53,827 nucleotides of DNA from Acidobacteriota bacterium (GCA_020845575.1 JADLFL010000053.1:1-53827), one strand, 5' to 3'; numbered from the stretch's first letter, positions 41,925 through 51,379 are shown. Notes: generated by a model not told the origin, from the sequence alone. Translations and numbers: made by a program.

Positions 41925-44900
41925 TGGGTGCGCTCGGCATGGCTGGCCGTCTCGCGGCGGCCTTCGTCCACTCGAAGCTGACGCCGCTCGTCATCGCCGC
42001 GTCGATGGCGCTCGGCGCGTTGGCCATCGTCGCGCTGCCTCGCGAAGAGGAGCCGCAGATCATCGTGCCGATGGTCGACGTGTTCGTCGACCTGCCCGGT
42101 GGCACACCGGCGGAAGTCGAGCAGCGCGTCACGCGGCCGCTGGAGCAGATGCTCTCGGAGATCCCGGGCGTCGAGTACGTCTACTCGACGTCGAGCCCGG
42201 CCCGCGCCATGGTGATCGTCAGGTTCGAGGTGGGCGAGGACCAGGAACGCGCGCTTGTCAGGCTGAACCAGAAGCTCGCGAACGGACGCGACAGGATTCC
42301 GGCAGACGCGCAGGGCCCTGTCGTTGCGCTGCGATCGATCGCCGATGTGCCGATCCTGGGCGTGACGCTGTGGTCCACGCGCTACGACGACCACCAACTC
42401 CGCCTGCTTGCCGCACAGGTGCAGGAAGCCATCAAGGAAGTCCCGGACGTATCGGACGTCTCCATCATCGGCGGGCGTCCGCGCGTGGCGAGCGTCGAGA
42501 TCGATCCGGCGACGCTGGAGGTCTACGGACTCGATCCGTTGCAGGTGCGTCAGGCGATCCTCGGCAGCGTGCGCGCATCGGCGAGCGGGCCGCGCGTCGG
42601 CGAGCAGACGGCAGCACTCGACGCCGGCGTGCGTCTCCAGTCGATCGACCAGCTGCGAGACGTCGTGGTGGCGTCGCGAGCGGGCCGGCCCGTACGCGTG
42701 TCTGACCTGGCCGTCGTGGCGGACAGGGACGCGGACCCCACGACATACGTGCGCCATCACTCACGCGACGCCGGCGGCGCGCCGGCCGTCACGATCGCGG
42801 TCGCCAAGCGTGCCGGCACCAACGCCATCGACATCTCGCGACACGTCAAGGCGCGCGTCGACGACCTGCGCGGGTCGCTCCTGCCCGCCGACGTCCACGT
42901 GGCCATCACGCGCGACTACGGCGAGACGGCAGCCGAGAAGAGCAACGAGCTGCTGTACCACATGGCCATCGCCGTCGTATCGGTGTCGATCCTGATCTGG
43001 CTCGCGCTCGGACGACGGGAAGCCGTTGTCGTGATGGTGGCGATCCCCGTCACCCTGGCGCTCACGCTGTTCATGTTCTACCTGTACGGCTACACGCTGA
43101 ACCGCATCACGCTCTTCGCGTTGATCTTCTCGATCGGCATCCTCGTGGACGACGCGATCGTCGTCGTGGAGAACGTGGTGCGGCACGCCCGGGCCCGAAC
43201 GGGTGAAGCGAACGGTCTGGCGGCCGTCGCCATTCAGGCCGTGGACGAGGTGGGCAACCCGACGATTCTAGCCACGCTCACCGTCATTGCCGCCATTCTG
43301 CCGATGGCGTTTGTTGGTGGCTTGATGGGGCCGTACATGAGGCCCATCCCGGTTGGCGCGTCGGCGGCGATGGTGTTCTCGCTCGTCGTGGCGTTCGTCG
43401 TGACGCCATGGGCCGCCGTGCGGCTTTTGCGACCCTCCGAGGGCGGGCACGGCAACGAGGAAGACCGGCTGACGCGGTGGTACCGCGTCGCGATGGGGCG
43501 CCTCCTCGCGCGTGGTCAGACGCGGGCGTTGTTCCTCGGGGGCGTGGTCGTGCTGCTCGTGGTTTCAGCTTCGCTCGTGCCGCTCGGGCTCGTCGAGGTG
43601 AAGATGCTGCCGTTCGACAACAAGAACGAGTTCCAGGTGATGGTCGACCTGCCCGAAGGGACGCCTCTCGAGGTCACGTCGCGCGCCGTCGATGAACTCG
43701 CGCGAGCCACGTTGACGGATCCGGCGGTCGCCAGTGTCCAGGGCTACGTGGGGACGTCGGCTCCCTACAACTTCAACGGCCTGGTGCGTCACTACTTCCT
43801 CCGGGCGGGATCGCATTTGGCCGACCTGCAGGTCAACCTTGTTGCGCGGGAGAATCGGGGCGATCAGAGCCACGACATTGCCAAGCGCGTTCGTGAAGCA
43901 CTCGTGCCCCTCGCGACTCGGCTGGGTGCGACCGTGCAGGTTGCTGAAGTGCCGCCCGGACCGCCCGTGTTGCAGACACTCGTCGCCGAGGTATACGGCC
44001 CCGACGCTCCGCGCCGTCTGGAACTGGCGGGCGCCATTCGCGACGTGATGTCGACCACGCCAGGCGTCGTGGACGTGGACTGGTATGTGGAGACGGCGCA
44101 GCCAAGGTTCACGCTGGCGGTGGACGCCGAGCGGGCTGCGCGAGCCGGTGTGTCGGTGGCGGCGGTCGCGTCCGTCGTGAAGATGGCCGTGGATGGCGAG
44201 GCCGCCGGCTTCCTGCACGACGATCGCTCGCGTGAGACGGTGCCGATCGTGCTGCGGTTGCCACAGGCCTCGCTCGGCGGTCTCGACGCGCTAGGCAGTC
44301 TGAAGGTCGGTCCGTCGGGCACCGCACTCCGGGAACTCACTCGGCCGTCGACCTCGGTCGGGGACGCGAGCATCTACCACAAGAATTTGCAGCCTGTGAC
44401 GTACGTCACCGGTGACGTAGCCGGCGTGGTGGAGAGCCCGGTGTATGCCATCGGCGCGCTGAACGAGCGGATTCGGTCGATTCCGATGCCGGAAGGCTAC
44501 GACCTGGAGATCTTCAACGCGTCGCAGCCGTTCGACACGTCGAAGTACGCGATGAAGTGGGATGGCGAGTGGCACATCACCATCGAGGTCTTTCGCGATC
44601 TCGGCCTCGCGTTCGCCGCGGTGCTGATCCTCATTTACATACTGGTCGTGGGTTGGTTCCAGTCGTTCACGACGCCGGTGGCCATCATGGTGGCGATCCC
44701 GTTTTCGCTCGTCGGCATTCTGCCGGCGCATGCGGTCATGGGCGCCTTCTTCACGGCCACGTCAATGATTGGCTTCATTGCTGGCGCGGGCATCGTCGTG
44801 CGGAACTCGATCATCCTGGTCGACTTCATCGAGTTGCGCCTGTCCGAAGGGCTGGCGCTCACCGACGCCGTCGTAGAAGCGGGCGCGGTTCGGTTCCGTC

Positions 44901-45088
44901 CGATGGCGCTGACGGCTGCGGCGGTCGTCGTGGGGGCCGGCGTGATCCTCTTCGACCCGATCTTCCAGGGACTTGCGATCTCGCTGATGGCCGGCGAGGT
45001 CGCGTCACTCGCCCTGTCGCGTGTCACCGTGCCGGTTCTCTACTACGAGATCGCCAGGCGCCGCGCGCGGAGAGAGCCCGGGACGTAG
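41921..45088 (+). CDS. RND-family efflux pump permease
   Basis: 1055 residues with 12 helices in two halves and two large periplasmic loops. Helix 4 has the proton-relay [17 protein letters not shown]; the first helix is [26 protein letters not shown], and [11 protein letters not shown] begins the porter domain. [19 protein letters not shown] in helix 10 is the second repeat equivalent. The PREEEPQI type of sequence is common in unclassified HAE-like pumps, substrate unknown (drug, lipid or metabolite). Start ATG 41921 overlaps the adaptor stop (ATGA). Confidence 0.94.
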   Translation: MMGALGMAGRLAAAFVHSKLTPLVIAASMALGALAIVALPREEEPQIIVPMVDVFVDLPGGTPAEVEQRVTRPLEQMLSEIPGVEYVYSTSSPARAMVIVRFEVGEDQERALVRLNQKLANGRDRIPADAQGPVVALRSIADVPILGVTLWSTRYDDHQLRLLAAQVQEAIKEVPDVSDVSIIGGRPRVASVEIDPATLEVYGLDPLQVRQAILGSVRASASGPRVGEQTAALDAGVRLQSIDQLRDVVVASRAGRPVRVSDLAVVADRDADPTTYVRHHSRDAGGAPAVTIAVAKRAGTNAIDISRHVKARVDDLRGSLLPADVHVAITRDYGETAAEKSNELLYHMAIAVVSVSILIWLALGRREAVVVMVAIPVTLALTLFMFYLYGYTLNRITLFALIFSIGILVDDAIVVVENVVRHARARTGEANGLAAVAIQAVDEVGNPTILATLTVIAAILPMAFVGGLMGPYMRPIPVGASAAMVFSLVVAFVVTPWAAVRLLRPSEGGHGNEEDRLTRWYRVAMGRLLARGQTRALFLGGVVVLLVVSASLVPLGLVEVKMLPFDNKNEFQVMVDLPEGTPLEVTSRAVDELARATLTDPAVASVQGYVGTSAPYNFNGLVRHYFLRAGSHLADLQVNLVARENRGDQSHDIAKRVREALVPLATRLGATVQVAEVPPGPPVLQTLVAEVYGPDAPRRLELAGAIRDVMSTTPGVVDVDWYVETAQPRFTLAVDAERAARAGVSVAAVASVVKMAVDGEAAGFLHDDRSRETVPIVLRLPQASLGGLDALGSLKVGPSGTALRELTRPSTSVGDASIYHKNLQPVTYVTGDVAGVVESPVYAIGALNERIRSIPMPEGYDLEIFNASQPFDTSKYAMKWDGEWHITIEVFRDLGLAFAAVLILIYILVVGWFQSFTTPVAIMVAIPFSLVGILPAHAVMGAFFTATSMIGFIAGAGIVVRNSIILVDFIELRLSEGLALTDAVVEAGAVRFRPMALTAAAVVVGAGVILFDPIFQGLAISLMAGEVASLALSRVTVPVLYYEIARRRARREPGT

Positions 45089-45090
45089 CG

Positions 45091-45138
45091 CCGGTCCTCG
45101 GGACCGGCCGGGGCTCTGGGCCGGTCTGAAGACCGGCC
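45091..45138. repeat. Two hairpins after the RND gene (copy 7 region)
   Basis: CCGGTCC-tcg-GGACCGG (45091-45107) and GGCCGGTCT-ga-AGACCGGCC (45119-45138, perfect 9 bp, loop 2). They begin 3 nt after the RND stop and could terminate or protect the efflux mRNA. Confidence 0.7.
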
Positions 45139-45202
45139 CTCCACCTGAAGAGCGGCCCCGCACATGAGGACCGCCCCGCGCCGAAAGTGAAGGAATCCCG
45201 GC

Positions 45203-45259
45203 TGGAGCCCAGGGGCTTCCGCCTTTCGCTGGTGGAGCCCAGGGGCTTCAGCCCCTGGG
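45203..45259. repeat. Direct repeat TGGAGCCCAGGGGCTTC with terminal hairpin
   Basis: A 17-bp direct repeat occurs at 45203-45219 and 45233-45249 (period 30). The second copy closes into a perfect 10-bp hairpin CCCAGGGGCT-tc-AGCCCCTGGG (45238-45259), 22 nt before the DUF2892 start. The related hairpin at 46633 shares AGGGGCT/GCCCCT. Confidence 0.75.
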
Positions 45260-45280
45260 TGGTGATGAATGGAGGCAACC

Positions 45281-45469
45281 ATGACTGTTGAACGAGCACT
45301 ACGTCTGTTGGCTGGAATCTTCGTGATGGCGAGCGTCGCCTTGGGCGTGCTCGTGCACCCGTACTGGTTTGGCCTTACCGCGTTCGTCGGCTTGAATCTG
45401 TTCCAGTCGGCGTTCACCAACTGGTGCCCGGCGATGACGATCTTCCGGAAGGCCGGCCTCAAGGGCTGA
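45281..45469 (+). CDS. Small DUF2892-type inner membrane protein
   Basis: 62 residues, two membrane helices: RLLAGIFVMASVALGVLVH and LTAFVGLNLFQSAFTNWCPAM, ending FRKAGLKG. The NxxQSxFTxxCP signature is that of the membrane tail of YgaP-like rhodanese proteins, here free-standing. GGAGG lies 5 nt before ATG. The Cys in NWCPA may be redox active. The stop is one base from the convergent membrane gene. Confidence 0.82.
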   Translation: MTVERALRLLAGIFVMASVALGVLVHPYWFGLTAFVGLNLFQSAFTNWCPAMTIFRKAGLKG

Positions 45470-45470
45470 G

Positions 45471-45980
45471 TCATCGGCCGGTGTCCGCCGCCGACGTCGC
45501 CAGCTCTCGACGACGTTCGAGCAGCCGTGCGTGCACGCGACGGGCGCGCACGAGCAGGACGATGGCGAGGAGGAGCATTGGTGCGCCCAGGGCGGCGGCC
45601 ATCAGCGTGGCGCGACCGCCTGAGGTGGCCCCCACCGCCAGTGTCCCGGCCACGAAGCACGCGCTGAATGTGACGGACATCCAGCCTGCTACCACGCGTT
45701 GCCGGGCGAACAGTACGTGTCGCCGAGTAAGCACCCACGAGGCGTAAGCGACCCAGCTGGCGGCCATGACCGTCATCACGGCAAACGCGGCATGTGTGCG
45801 GGCCGGCAGTGACGGTTCGGTGAGCCACAGGGACAGGAGGCCGATGCCTGCTGCCGACGCGACCAGCAGCAGCGCTACGTGGGCCGCGCGTGTGCGTGGC
45901 GACAAGGCGGCGGCCGCGAGCTGGTGGGCGTCGGGTGTGGGCATCAGCGGGCGAGTCGGAGTTGGCAGAGTGGTCGTCAT
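45471..45980 (-). CDS. Four-helix membrane protein of unknown function, coupled to ECF sigma
   Basis: 169 residues, not assigned to a family. It has a proline-rich cytoplasmic N-terminus and four hydrophobic segments (AHVALLLVASAAGIGLLSLWL, FAVMTVMAASWVAYASWVL, VTFSACFVAGTLAVG, LMAAALGAPMLLLAIVLLVRARRV), then a basic tail. The start overlaps the sigma stop by 4 nt (ATGA) and has AAGGAGA 10 nt upstream. Such coupling suggests an anti-sigma role, yet no zinc anti-sigma motif is visible. Confidence 0.65.
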   Translation of the reverse strand: MTTTLPTPTRPLMPTPDAHQLAAAALSPRTRAAHVALLLVASAAGIGLLSLWLTEPSLPARTHAAFAVMTVMAASWVAYASWVLTRRHVLFARQRVVAGWMSVTFSACFVAGTLAVGATSGGRATLMAAALGAPMLLLAIVLLVRARRVHARLLERRRELATSAADTGR

Positions 45981-46540
45981 GGTCGTGAGTCTCCTTTGTT
46001 GAGTTCCTCGCGCAGGAGCCGCCGCGCACGGTGCAGGCGTGACTTCACGGTTCCGACCGGTACGCCGAGGATCTCCGCGACGTCGGTGAGTGTCAGTTCC
46101 TGCAGATAGAACAGCGTCAGAACTTCGCGTTCGGTGACCGGCAGCCGCGCCAGTTCCACCTCGAGGGCATCGAGACCGGCGTGCCGATCCTCGGGCGGAT
46201 CCTCTACCGCCACGTCGAGGGTGTCGATGGTCGCGGGGGCCGGTGTGCGGTATTTCACGCGCAGGCGGTCCATCACTGTCCGCCGCGCCACGCCGAACAG
46301 CCACGGTCGCAGCTTCGATCCGTCGCGCAGGCGACCGATCCCCCGGAGCACGCGCAACCAGACGTCTTGCGCGACGTCCTTTGCGGCCTCGTCATCGCCC
46401 ACGAGGTGCCGCAGGTACCGTCCCAGCGGGGCGTTCCAGCGGGTGATAAGATCCTCGAGCCCTTCCGCCTCGCCCAACTGACAGCGGACGGCGATCCATT
46501 CGTCTTCCCGGGCGCTTCTGGCGTCTGGTTCAGTCTGCAC
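45977..46540 (-). CDS. ECF-type sigma factor
   Basis: 187 residues. Sigma-2: EGLEDLITRWNAPLGRYLRHLVGDDEAAKDVAQDVWLRVLRG and LRPWLFGVARRTVMDRLRVKY. Sigma-4: LPVTEREVLTLFYLQELTLTDVAEILGVPVGTVKSRLHRARRLL. GTG 46540 has AAGGGAG at good spacing, so unlike many neighbours it has a proper ribosome site. It is translationally coupled to the membrane protein behind it. Confidence 0.9.
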   Translation of the reverse strand: MQTEPDARSAREDEWIAVRCQLGEAEGLEDLITRWNAPLGRYLRHLVGDDEAAKDVAQDVWLRVLRGIGRLRDGSKLRPWLFGVARRTVMDRLRVKYRTPAPATIDTLDVAVEDPPEDRHAGLDALEVELARLPVTEREVLTLFYLQELTLTDVAEILGVPVGTVKSRLHRARRLLREELNKGDSRP

Positions 46541-46632
46541 GGGGCTCCCTTCCGCGTCCTACACTCCAACAGTCGTGGGCGTGGCCGGAAGGTTCACCTG
46601 GGGGAGGGAGTGGGCGGCAGCCCGGGGATACC

Positions 46633-46654
46633 GCCAGGGGCTGACGCCCCTGGC
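46633..46654 (-). terminator. Hairpin after the nitronate monooxygenase-like gene
   Basis: A perfect 9-bp stem GCCAGGGGC / GCCCCTGGC with loop tgac, 14 nt past the gene's stop on the minus strand. It has no T-run and belongs to the AGGGGCT type of repeat also seen at 45238; it may be a mobile repeat rather than a true terminator. Confidence 0.45.
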
Positions 46655-46667
46655 CTCCATGGACGCG

Positions 46668-48113
46668 CTACGCCACCGCGTTGGCCGTGGCGCCACCGAT
46701 CAGCAGGCGCACGACATCGGCGGCGGTGTAGTCCGTGCGCCCGGCCTCCATGAACATCGCGATGTCGTTGATGGCGTCGCCGCTCGTGATGATCGCCGGT
46801 TCCACGGCGCGGCCGCGCACCTGGGGAAGGCCCATGGTGGCCACGAGCGCGTTGCAGATGCACTTGCGGCCGGCGACGTCTTCCGCGTGACCGCCCTTGG
46901 CCAGATAGGTTGAGACAGGCTCGGCCGCGCATCGGAAGGCCACGCTGCCGTTGGCGTCGCGATACGCCTCGCGCAGATAGCCGAGGTCGCAGACGCGAAC
47001 CCGCGCGTCATAGACGGCGGGGTCGGACAGCGTGCCCGGCAGGTCGGCGACTTTCAGCGGGAACGAGGTCGGCGACGCCAGGGGATCGGTGAACACCGTG
47101 GCCGTCCCGCGGAGCGCCCGCTCGCGCAGCGCCTGTTTGTAGCTCGCGTGCAGACCCGACTCATCGGCAAACGCGAAGGCGGTGCCCACCTGGATGCCCT
47201 GCGCGCCCTCCCGCAGCGCATCCCTCAGGGCGGCCGGTGTGCCGAAGCCGCCTGCCAGCCAGAACGGGACCCCGAGCGCCCGCATCTTCTCCAGGTCCAC
47301 GGCGTCGCGCTCGCCGTACACCGGTTCGCCCGCTTCGTTGAGCTGGAGCTTGCCGCGTGGAGGCGCGTTGTGTCCACCGGCGGTGTGGCCTTCGACGATG
47401 AAGCCGTCCACGACACCGTTGGACTTCTTGAGGAGCGTGGCGGCCAGGACGTGCGACGACACGATGGGCAGGAAGACCGGGCGCGCGAGCGTCGGCTTCG
47501 TGCCCTCGAGCACGGAGGCCGGATCGAACCGCATCAGCGTGTCGTCGTCGGGCTGTGCCCCGACCACATGGAGTGGATAGGTTGCCGGCTCGTGATTGAC
47601 CAGGCGATCGATCGCCCCAGGGATCTTGGCCGGAATACCGGCACCCATCAGGATGTAGTCGACACCCGCGAGCAGCGCGCCGTAGATGGAGGGCAGGTGC
47701 GGCGTCTGGATCTTCTCGAGGTAGTTCATCCCGACGGCATGCGCGTGCCCCTCGCGCGCCAGCGTGACCTCGACGAAGTTGCCGGCGATGCAGAGGTCGA
47801 TGAGCTCGGCCGGTTCATGCTGGGCGTGCAACGGCATCGGCCGGAAGGGTTGGTCGGGACTCTTGCCGCCCTCGATGAAGTAGCGCGACAGGATGCGATT
47901 GGCCAGGCCCGGCAGCGGCAGGCGCGCAAGGGCACGGCGGATGTGGCCGCCAGGGTCGCCCATCTGGAGCCGTCGCGCCAGCAGCACGTCAAGCGCGGTG
48001 CCGGACACCACGCCGAGCTGGCCGGTTCGTGACACGGCCTGCGCCAAGCGCCAGTCGGAGATGCCGACGCCCATGCCTCCCTGAATGATGATCGGATGTG
48101 GTCGCTGGGTCAT
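46668..48113 (-). CDS. Nitronate monooxygenase-like FMN-dependent TIM-barrel protein
   Basis: 481 residues, longer than usual for the family (about 320-380). FMN-binding barrel motifs are PIIIQGGMGVGISDWRLA, GVDYILMGAGIPAKIPGAID, VVDGFIVEGHTAGGHNAPPRGK, FWLAGGFGTPAALRDAL and GAQGIQVGTAFAFADESG. The C-terminal third, with a CDLGYLREAY and KGGHAEDVAGRKCICNALVATMG region, resembles PfaD-like enoyl reductases and NPD-family proteins. Real substrate unknown. ATG 48113 is divergent from the Crp-type gene. Confidence 0.78.
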   Translation of the reverse strand: MTQRPHPIIIQGGMGVGISDWRLAQAVSRTGQLGVVSGTALDVLLARRLQMGDPGGHIRRALARLPLPGLANRILSRYFIEGGKSPDQPFRPMPLHAQHEPAELIDLCIAGNFVEVTLAREGHAHAVGMNYLEKIQTPHLPSIYGALLAGVDYILMGAGIPAKIPGAIDRLVNHEPATYPLHVVGAQPDDDTLMRFDPASVLEGTKPTLARPVFLPIVSSHVLAATLLKKSNGVVDGFIVEGHTAGGHNAPPRGKLQLNEAGEPVYGERDAVDLEKMRALGVPFWLAGGFGTPAALRDALREGAQGIQVGTAFAFADESGLHASYKQALRERALRGTATVFTDPLASPTSFPLKVADLPGTLSDPAVYDARVRVCDLGYLREAYRDANGSVAFRCAAEPVSTYLAKGGHAEDVAGRKCICNALVATMGLPQVRGRAVEPAIITSGDAINDIAMFMEAGRTDYTAADVVRLLIGGATANAVA

Positions 48114-48201
48114 GCTGATGGCGAGACGGACTCAGAAGCCAACGTACCGCGCGACGCGGTGCGTGCGTATGACCCCGATCATAACTCGGCGGCGGATCCC
48201 A

Positions 48202-48207
48202 TATGAT
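48202..48207 (+). promoter_or_regulatory. Putative -10 box of the Crp/Fnr gene
   Basis: TATGAT (5 of 6) ends 6 nt before GTG 48214, with no ribosome site. It lies in a 100-nt divergent region that must also serve the flavoprotein gene. Confidence 0.45.
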
Positions 48208-48213
48208 GACGGC

Positions 48214-48906
48214 GTGCCAGCCCCTTCCCCAGACGTTGTCGCACGGCTGCCGATTTTCCAGCGGGTCCCCGCGGAAGACCGCGCACGGCTGGCCGCTGCC
48301 AGCCGCGTCCAGACCTTCGAACGCGGCGAAGGGGTCTTCCAGGAAGGTGACGCGCCCACGACGTTTGCCGCGGTGATTGAAGGGCACGTCAAGATCTTCA
48401 AGCGCCTGGCCAACGGGCGCGACATCATCCTGCATCTCTGCGGCGCGGGGCAGATCCTCGGGTCGGTCGCCGTGTTCGAGGGCCGGCCGTACCCGGCCTC
48501 GGCCGAGGCCCTCGAGCGGACGTCGTGCCTCTTGGTGCCGCGGCAGGCGTTCTTTCAGCTGCTCGAGCAGTCGCCGTCGCTCGTTCGTGGGTTGCTCTCC
48601 GGGTTGTCGCTGCGCTTGATCGAACTCACCGACCGGCTGACGGAGCTCACGGGCTCGCAGGTCGAGTCGCGATTCGCCCGGCTCTTCCTGAAGTTGGGGG
48701 ACCAGTTCGGGCGGCCGCACCCGGAAGGGATCTTCGTTCCGCTGGCCCTCTCCAGGCAGGAACTGGCCGACCTCACGGGCACGACGATCGAGACGTGCAT
48801 CCGTGTGATGAGCCGCTGGGGCCGGGAACATCTGCTCATCACCGAACGCGACGGGTTCGTGCTCGTCAACCGCGCGGCGCTCGGAGTCCTCGCCGACGGC
48901 TCCTGA
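48214..48906 (+). CDS. Crp/Fnr-family transcriptional regulator
   Basis: 230 residues. The N-terminal cyclic-nucleotide-binding fold shows PIFQRVPAEDRARLAAAS, FERGEGVFQEGDAPTTFAAVIEGHVKIFK and GQILGSVAVFEGRPYPASAEAL. A long dimer helix and a winged helix-turn-helix follow: LALSRQELADLTGTTIETCIRVMSRWGREHLL. No N-terminal cysteines for an Fe-S cluster are present, so it is not FNR proper. The GTG start has a -10 box 6 nt upstream. It may control the exported heme proteins behind it (178 nt away). Confidence 0.88.
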   Translation: MPAPSPDVVARLPIFQRVPAEDRARLAAASRVQTFERGEGVFQEGDAPTTFAAVIEGHVKIFKRLANGRDIILHLCGAGQILGSVAVFEGRPYPASAEALERTSCLLVPRQAFFQLLEQSPSLVRGLLSGLSLRLIELTDRLTELTGSQVESRFARLFLKLGDQFGRPHPEGIFVPLALSRQELADLTGTTIETCIRVMSRWGREHLLITERDGFVLVNRAALGVLADGS

Positions 48907-49083
48907 TCCTGTTCTGATCCCATAAGGCCCAGCCCGAGGCCGCTGAGGTCGCCGAGACCTGTCGGGGGATTCTTCCCACGGCCGTCGTCTTTCCCGTGTT
49001 CGAGCACACGTCTCGTCCCGGATGGGCGGCCGTGACGAGAGGCGCGAACTTTGCAGTCACCCACGGCAGAGGAGCGTCCCGTC

Positions 49084-50169
49084 ATGACTCGTCGCCGTCT
49101 TTTCGTTGCTTTGTTCGCCAGCGCACTCGTGCTCGTGGGGGCTTGGCCGGCACTGGCTCAAACACGCACAGGCAAACAGGTCTACGACAGCATCTGTCTG
49201 ACATGCCACGGACCCGACGGCCGGGGCGGTGTGAACCTCGAACTCGAGAAGATCGTCAAGCCACCGGACTTCAGCGATTGTGCCTTCGCGGCTCGTGAGC
49301 CCGACGACGCCTTCCTCGCGGTGGCGCATAACGGGGGGCCGTCACGCGGATTCTCGCCGCTGATGGCGCCGTGGGGCGGCCAGTTCTCGGAAGCGGAACT
49401 GCAACTCGCCATCAGCCACATCAGGACGTTCTGCACGGACGATCGGTGGCCGCGCGGCGAACTGAACCTGCCGCGGCCGTTGGTGACCGCCAAGGCTTGT
49501 CCCGAAGACGAGGCCGTGGTCGCTGTGACATCGTCGGCGTCTGGCGTCACGACGAAGGTGCACTACGAGAAGCGTTTCGGGGCGCTCAACATGTGGGAAG
49601 TGGTAATTCCCGTGGCGTCTCTGGACGGGTCGAATGGCCGCGTGAATGGCCTGGGTGACATCGCGCTCGAGTATAAACGCACGCTCGCGCACAGCCTCGC
49701 GCGGGGGAACATCGTGAGCGTGACGACGGAGGTGAAGCTCCCGACGGGCAATGAGGACAAGGGGCTGGGCAGCGGCTTCGCCGTGTTTGAGCCGTTCTTG
49801 ACCTTCGGTCAGGTGCTCGGCGGTTCTGGCTTCCTGCAGGCGCAGGCAGGCGTGGGATTGCCGTTGAAGAAGGGGACCGTGAAGGAAGCGTTCTGGCGGG
49901 CAGCGGTCGGGACCACGGTGGAGCAGGGCCGGTTCGGTCGCATCTGGTCGCCCATGGTCGAGATTCTGGGCGCGCGCGAGCTGGAATCCGGCGCGCCGGT
50001 TGAGTGGGACGTGCTGCCGGGCGTGCAGATGAGCCTCAACAAGCGTCAGCACGTGCGTCTGGCCGGCGGCGTGCGCATGCCTGTGACACAGCGGGATCAT
50101 CGAAAGAAGAGCGCCATCGTGTATCTGTTGTGGGATTGGTACGAAGGCGGGTTCCTGCAAGGGTGGTAG
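49084..50169 (+). CDS. Exported cytochrome c domain fused to a beta-rich outer-membrane-like domain
   Basis: 361 residues. A signal peptide ends WPALAQ; a class I cytochrome c follows with heme site C38-LTC-H42 and a Met ligand candidate in FSPLMAPWG. Residues about 150-361 are a separate beta-rich region (VHYEKRFGALNMWEVVIPVA, GLGDIALEYKRTL, SVTTEVKLPTGNED) ending in aromatic residues (LLWDWYEGGFLQGW), as in outer-membrane beta-barrels. GAGGAG lies 10 nt before ATG. Electron acceptor or donor unknown. Confidence 0.8.
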   Translation: MTRRRLFVALFASALVLVGAWPALAQTRTGKQVYDSICLTCHGPDGRGGVNLELEKIVKPPDFSDCAFAAREPDDAFLAVAHNGGPSRGFSPLMAPWGGQFSEAELQLAISHIRTFCTDDRWPRGELNLPRPLVTAKACPEDEAVVAVTSSASGVTTKVHYEKRFGALNMWEVVIPVASLDGSNGRVNGLGDIALEYKRTLAHSLARGNIVSVTTEVKLPTGNEDKGLGSGFAVFEPFLTFGQVLGGSGFLQAQAGVGLPLKKGTVKEAFWRAAVGTTVEQGRFGRIWSPMVEILGARELESGAPVEWDVLPGVQMSLNKRQHVRLAGGVRMPVTQRDHRKKSAIVYLLWDWYEGGFLQGW

Positions 50170-50172
50170 GCA

Positions 50173-50259
50173 GACGGTGCTGTGGGTGCTGAAGGTGCTG
50201 GTGGTGCTTGGGGGGCGGTGCTGAGGTGCTGAAGGTGCCGGAGGGGCGAAGGGTGCCAC
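50173..50259. repeat. Array of 9-bp GGTGCTGAA-type units after the cytochrome gene
   Basis: From 50173 four 9-mers of type NNNGGTGCT run without gaps (to 50208), then an irregular patch, then GGTGCTGA GGTGCTGAA GGTGCC to the start of the next gene. It begins 4 nt after the TAG stop and its end runs into the next gene's ribosome-site region. Confidence 0.75.
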
Positions 50260-50840
50260 GTATAGCAATCTCGCTGAAGCTCGTGGTGGCTCTGATGCTC
50301 GTGGGGGCTGCGCTCGCCGGCCTCAACGCTCAGACGCCGCCAGCGACAGTCGCTGACACCGAGGCTGTGGTGGCCAGGGCTACGCAGGCGATCCAGGAAC
50401 TGCAAGCCACACTGATCGGTCGATTGAAGGCGGCGATGACCGAAGGCGGGCCGGCGGCAGCGGTTACCGTCTGTCGCGACGAGGCGCAGGCGCTCACCGC
50501 GACAGTGGGTGCCAAGTATCAGGTGGCCATTGGGCGCACGAGCCATCGACTGCGGAATCCGAACAACGCTCCTCGAGCGTGGGCCGTGCCGACCGTGTCG
50601 GCCGGTGCGGGTGTGAAGCTGGCCGACGCGCGACCGGCCACCTTGGCGCTCGGCAACGGTCGGGTCGGGCTGCTCCGGCCGATTGGGACACTCGACTTCT
50701 GCGTCACCTGTCATGGGCCGCGTGAGACCGTCAACGCGGCGATCGGCACCGTGCTCGCCACCGCCTATCCGAAGGACCAGGCCGTTGACTTTGCCGTTGG
50801 CGACCTGCGCGGCTGGATCTGGGTGGAAGTCGGGGAGTAG
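50253..50840 (+). CDS. DUF3365 (Tll0287-like) exported heme-binding protein
   Basis: 195 residues. A signal peptide (SLKLVVALMLVGAALAGLNAQ) is followed by AVVARATQAIQELQATLIGRLKAAMTEGGP, RTSHRLRNPNNAPRAW and a c-type heme site C150-VTC-H154 with AYPKDQAVDFAVGDLRGWIWVEV near the end. The RNPxNxP signature and the heme site define the family, which has a PAS-like fold. GTG 50253 with GAGG 8 nt upstream is chosen; earlier GTGs lie in the repeat. Probably works with the cytochrome upstream. Confidence 0.83.
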   Translation: MPRIAISLKLVVALMLVGAALAGLNAQTPPATVADTEAVVARATQAIQELQATLIGRLKAAMTEGGPAAAVTVCRDEAQALTATVGAKYQVAIGRTSHRLRNPNNAPRAWAVPTVSAGAGVKLADARPATLALGNGRVGLLRPIGTLDFCVTCHGPRETVNAAIGTVLATAYPKDQAVDFAVGDLRGWIWVEVGE

Positions 50841-50932
50841 GCGGCGCTGACAGTCCACCCTGGGGCGTCTCGGTCGGCGTTCATCGTGGCTGAGCGGAAC
50901 CAAACCATGTCTGCGGCCGTCACCTTCCAGGC

Positions 50933-51379
50933 ATGGTGCACCACTTGGTCACGCGCTTCGAGGTTGCCCGACCACTCGACCAGGTCTTCGCGTTCTTCGC
51001 AGAGGCAGCCAACCTCGAACGGATCACGCCGCCTGAACTCAGCTTCCGGATCCTGACGCCCGGACCTATTGTGATTCGGGCCGGAACACTCATCGACTAT
51101 CAGCTCCGGCTGTTCGGCGTGCCGGTCGCGTGGAAGACCGAGATCACGGCCTGGACACCTCCATATTCGTTCGTGGATCGGCAACTGAAGGGACCGTATC
51201 GCGTCTGGATCCACACCCATCGCTTCGAGACGACGCCGAACGGCACCGCCATCTCGGACCAGGTGCAGTACGAACTCCCCATGCCGCCCGTCGGTGATCT
51301 GGTCCTCCCGGTCGTGCGCCTCCAGCTGGCGCGCATCTTCGCGTTCCGCGAACAGGCGGTTCGGCGACTCCTGGCATGA
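50933..51379 (+). CDS. SRPBCC-family protein
   Basis: 148 residues. The fold is shown by FEVARPLDQVFAFFAEAANLERITPPELSFRIL, IRAGTLIDYQLRLFGVPVAWKTEITAW and VWIHTHRFETTPNGTAISDQVQYELP. It matches the ligand-binding SRPBCC group often annotated near CDP-paratose epimerases or cyclases. Ligand unknown. No clear promoter or ribosome site; 92 nt separate it from the preceding gene. Confidence 0.85.
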   Translation: MVHHLVTRFEVARPLDQVFAFFAEAANLERITPPELSFRILTPGPIVIRAGTLIDYQLRLFGVPVAWKTEITAWTPPYSFVDRQLKGPYRVWIHTHRFETTPNGTAISDQVQYELPMPPVGDLVLPVVRLQLARIFAFREQAVRRLLA

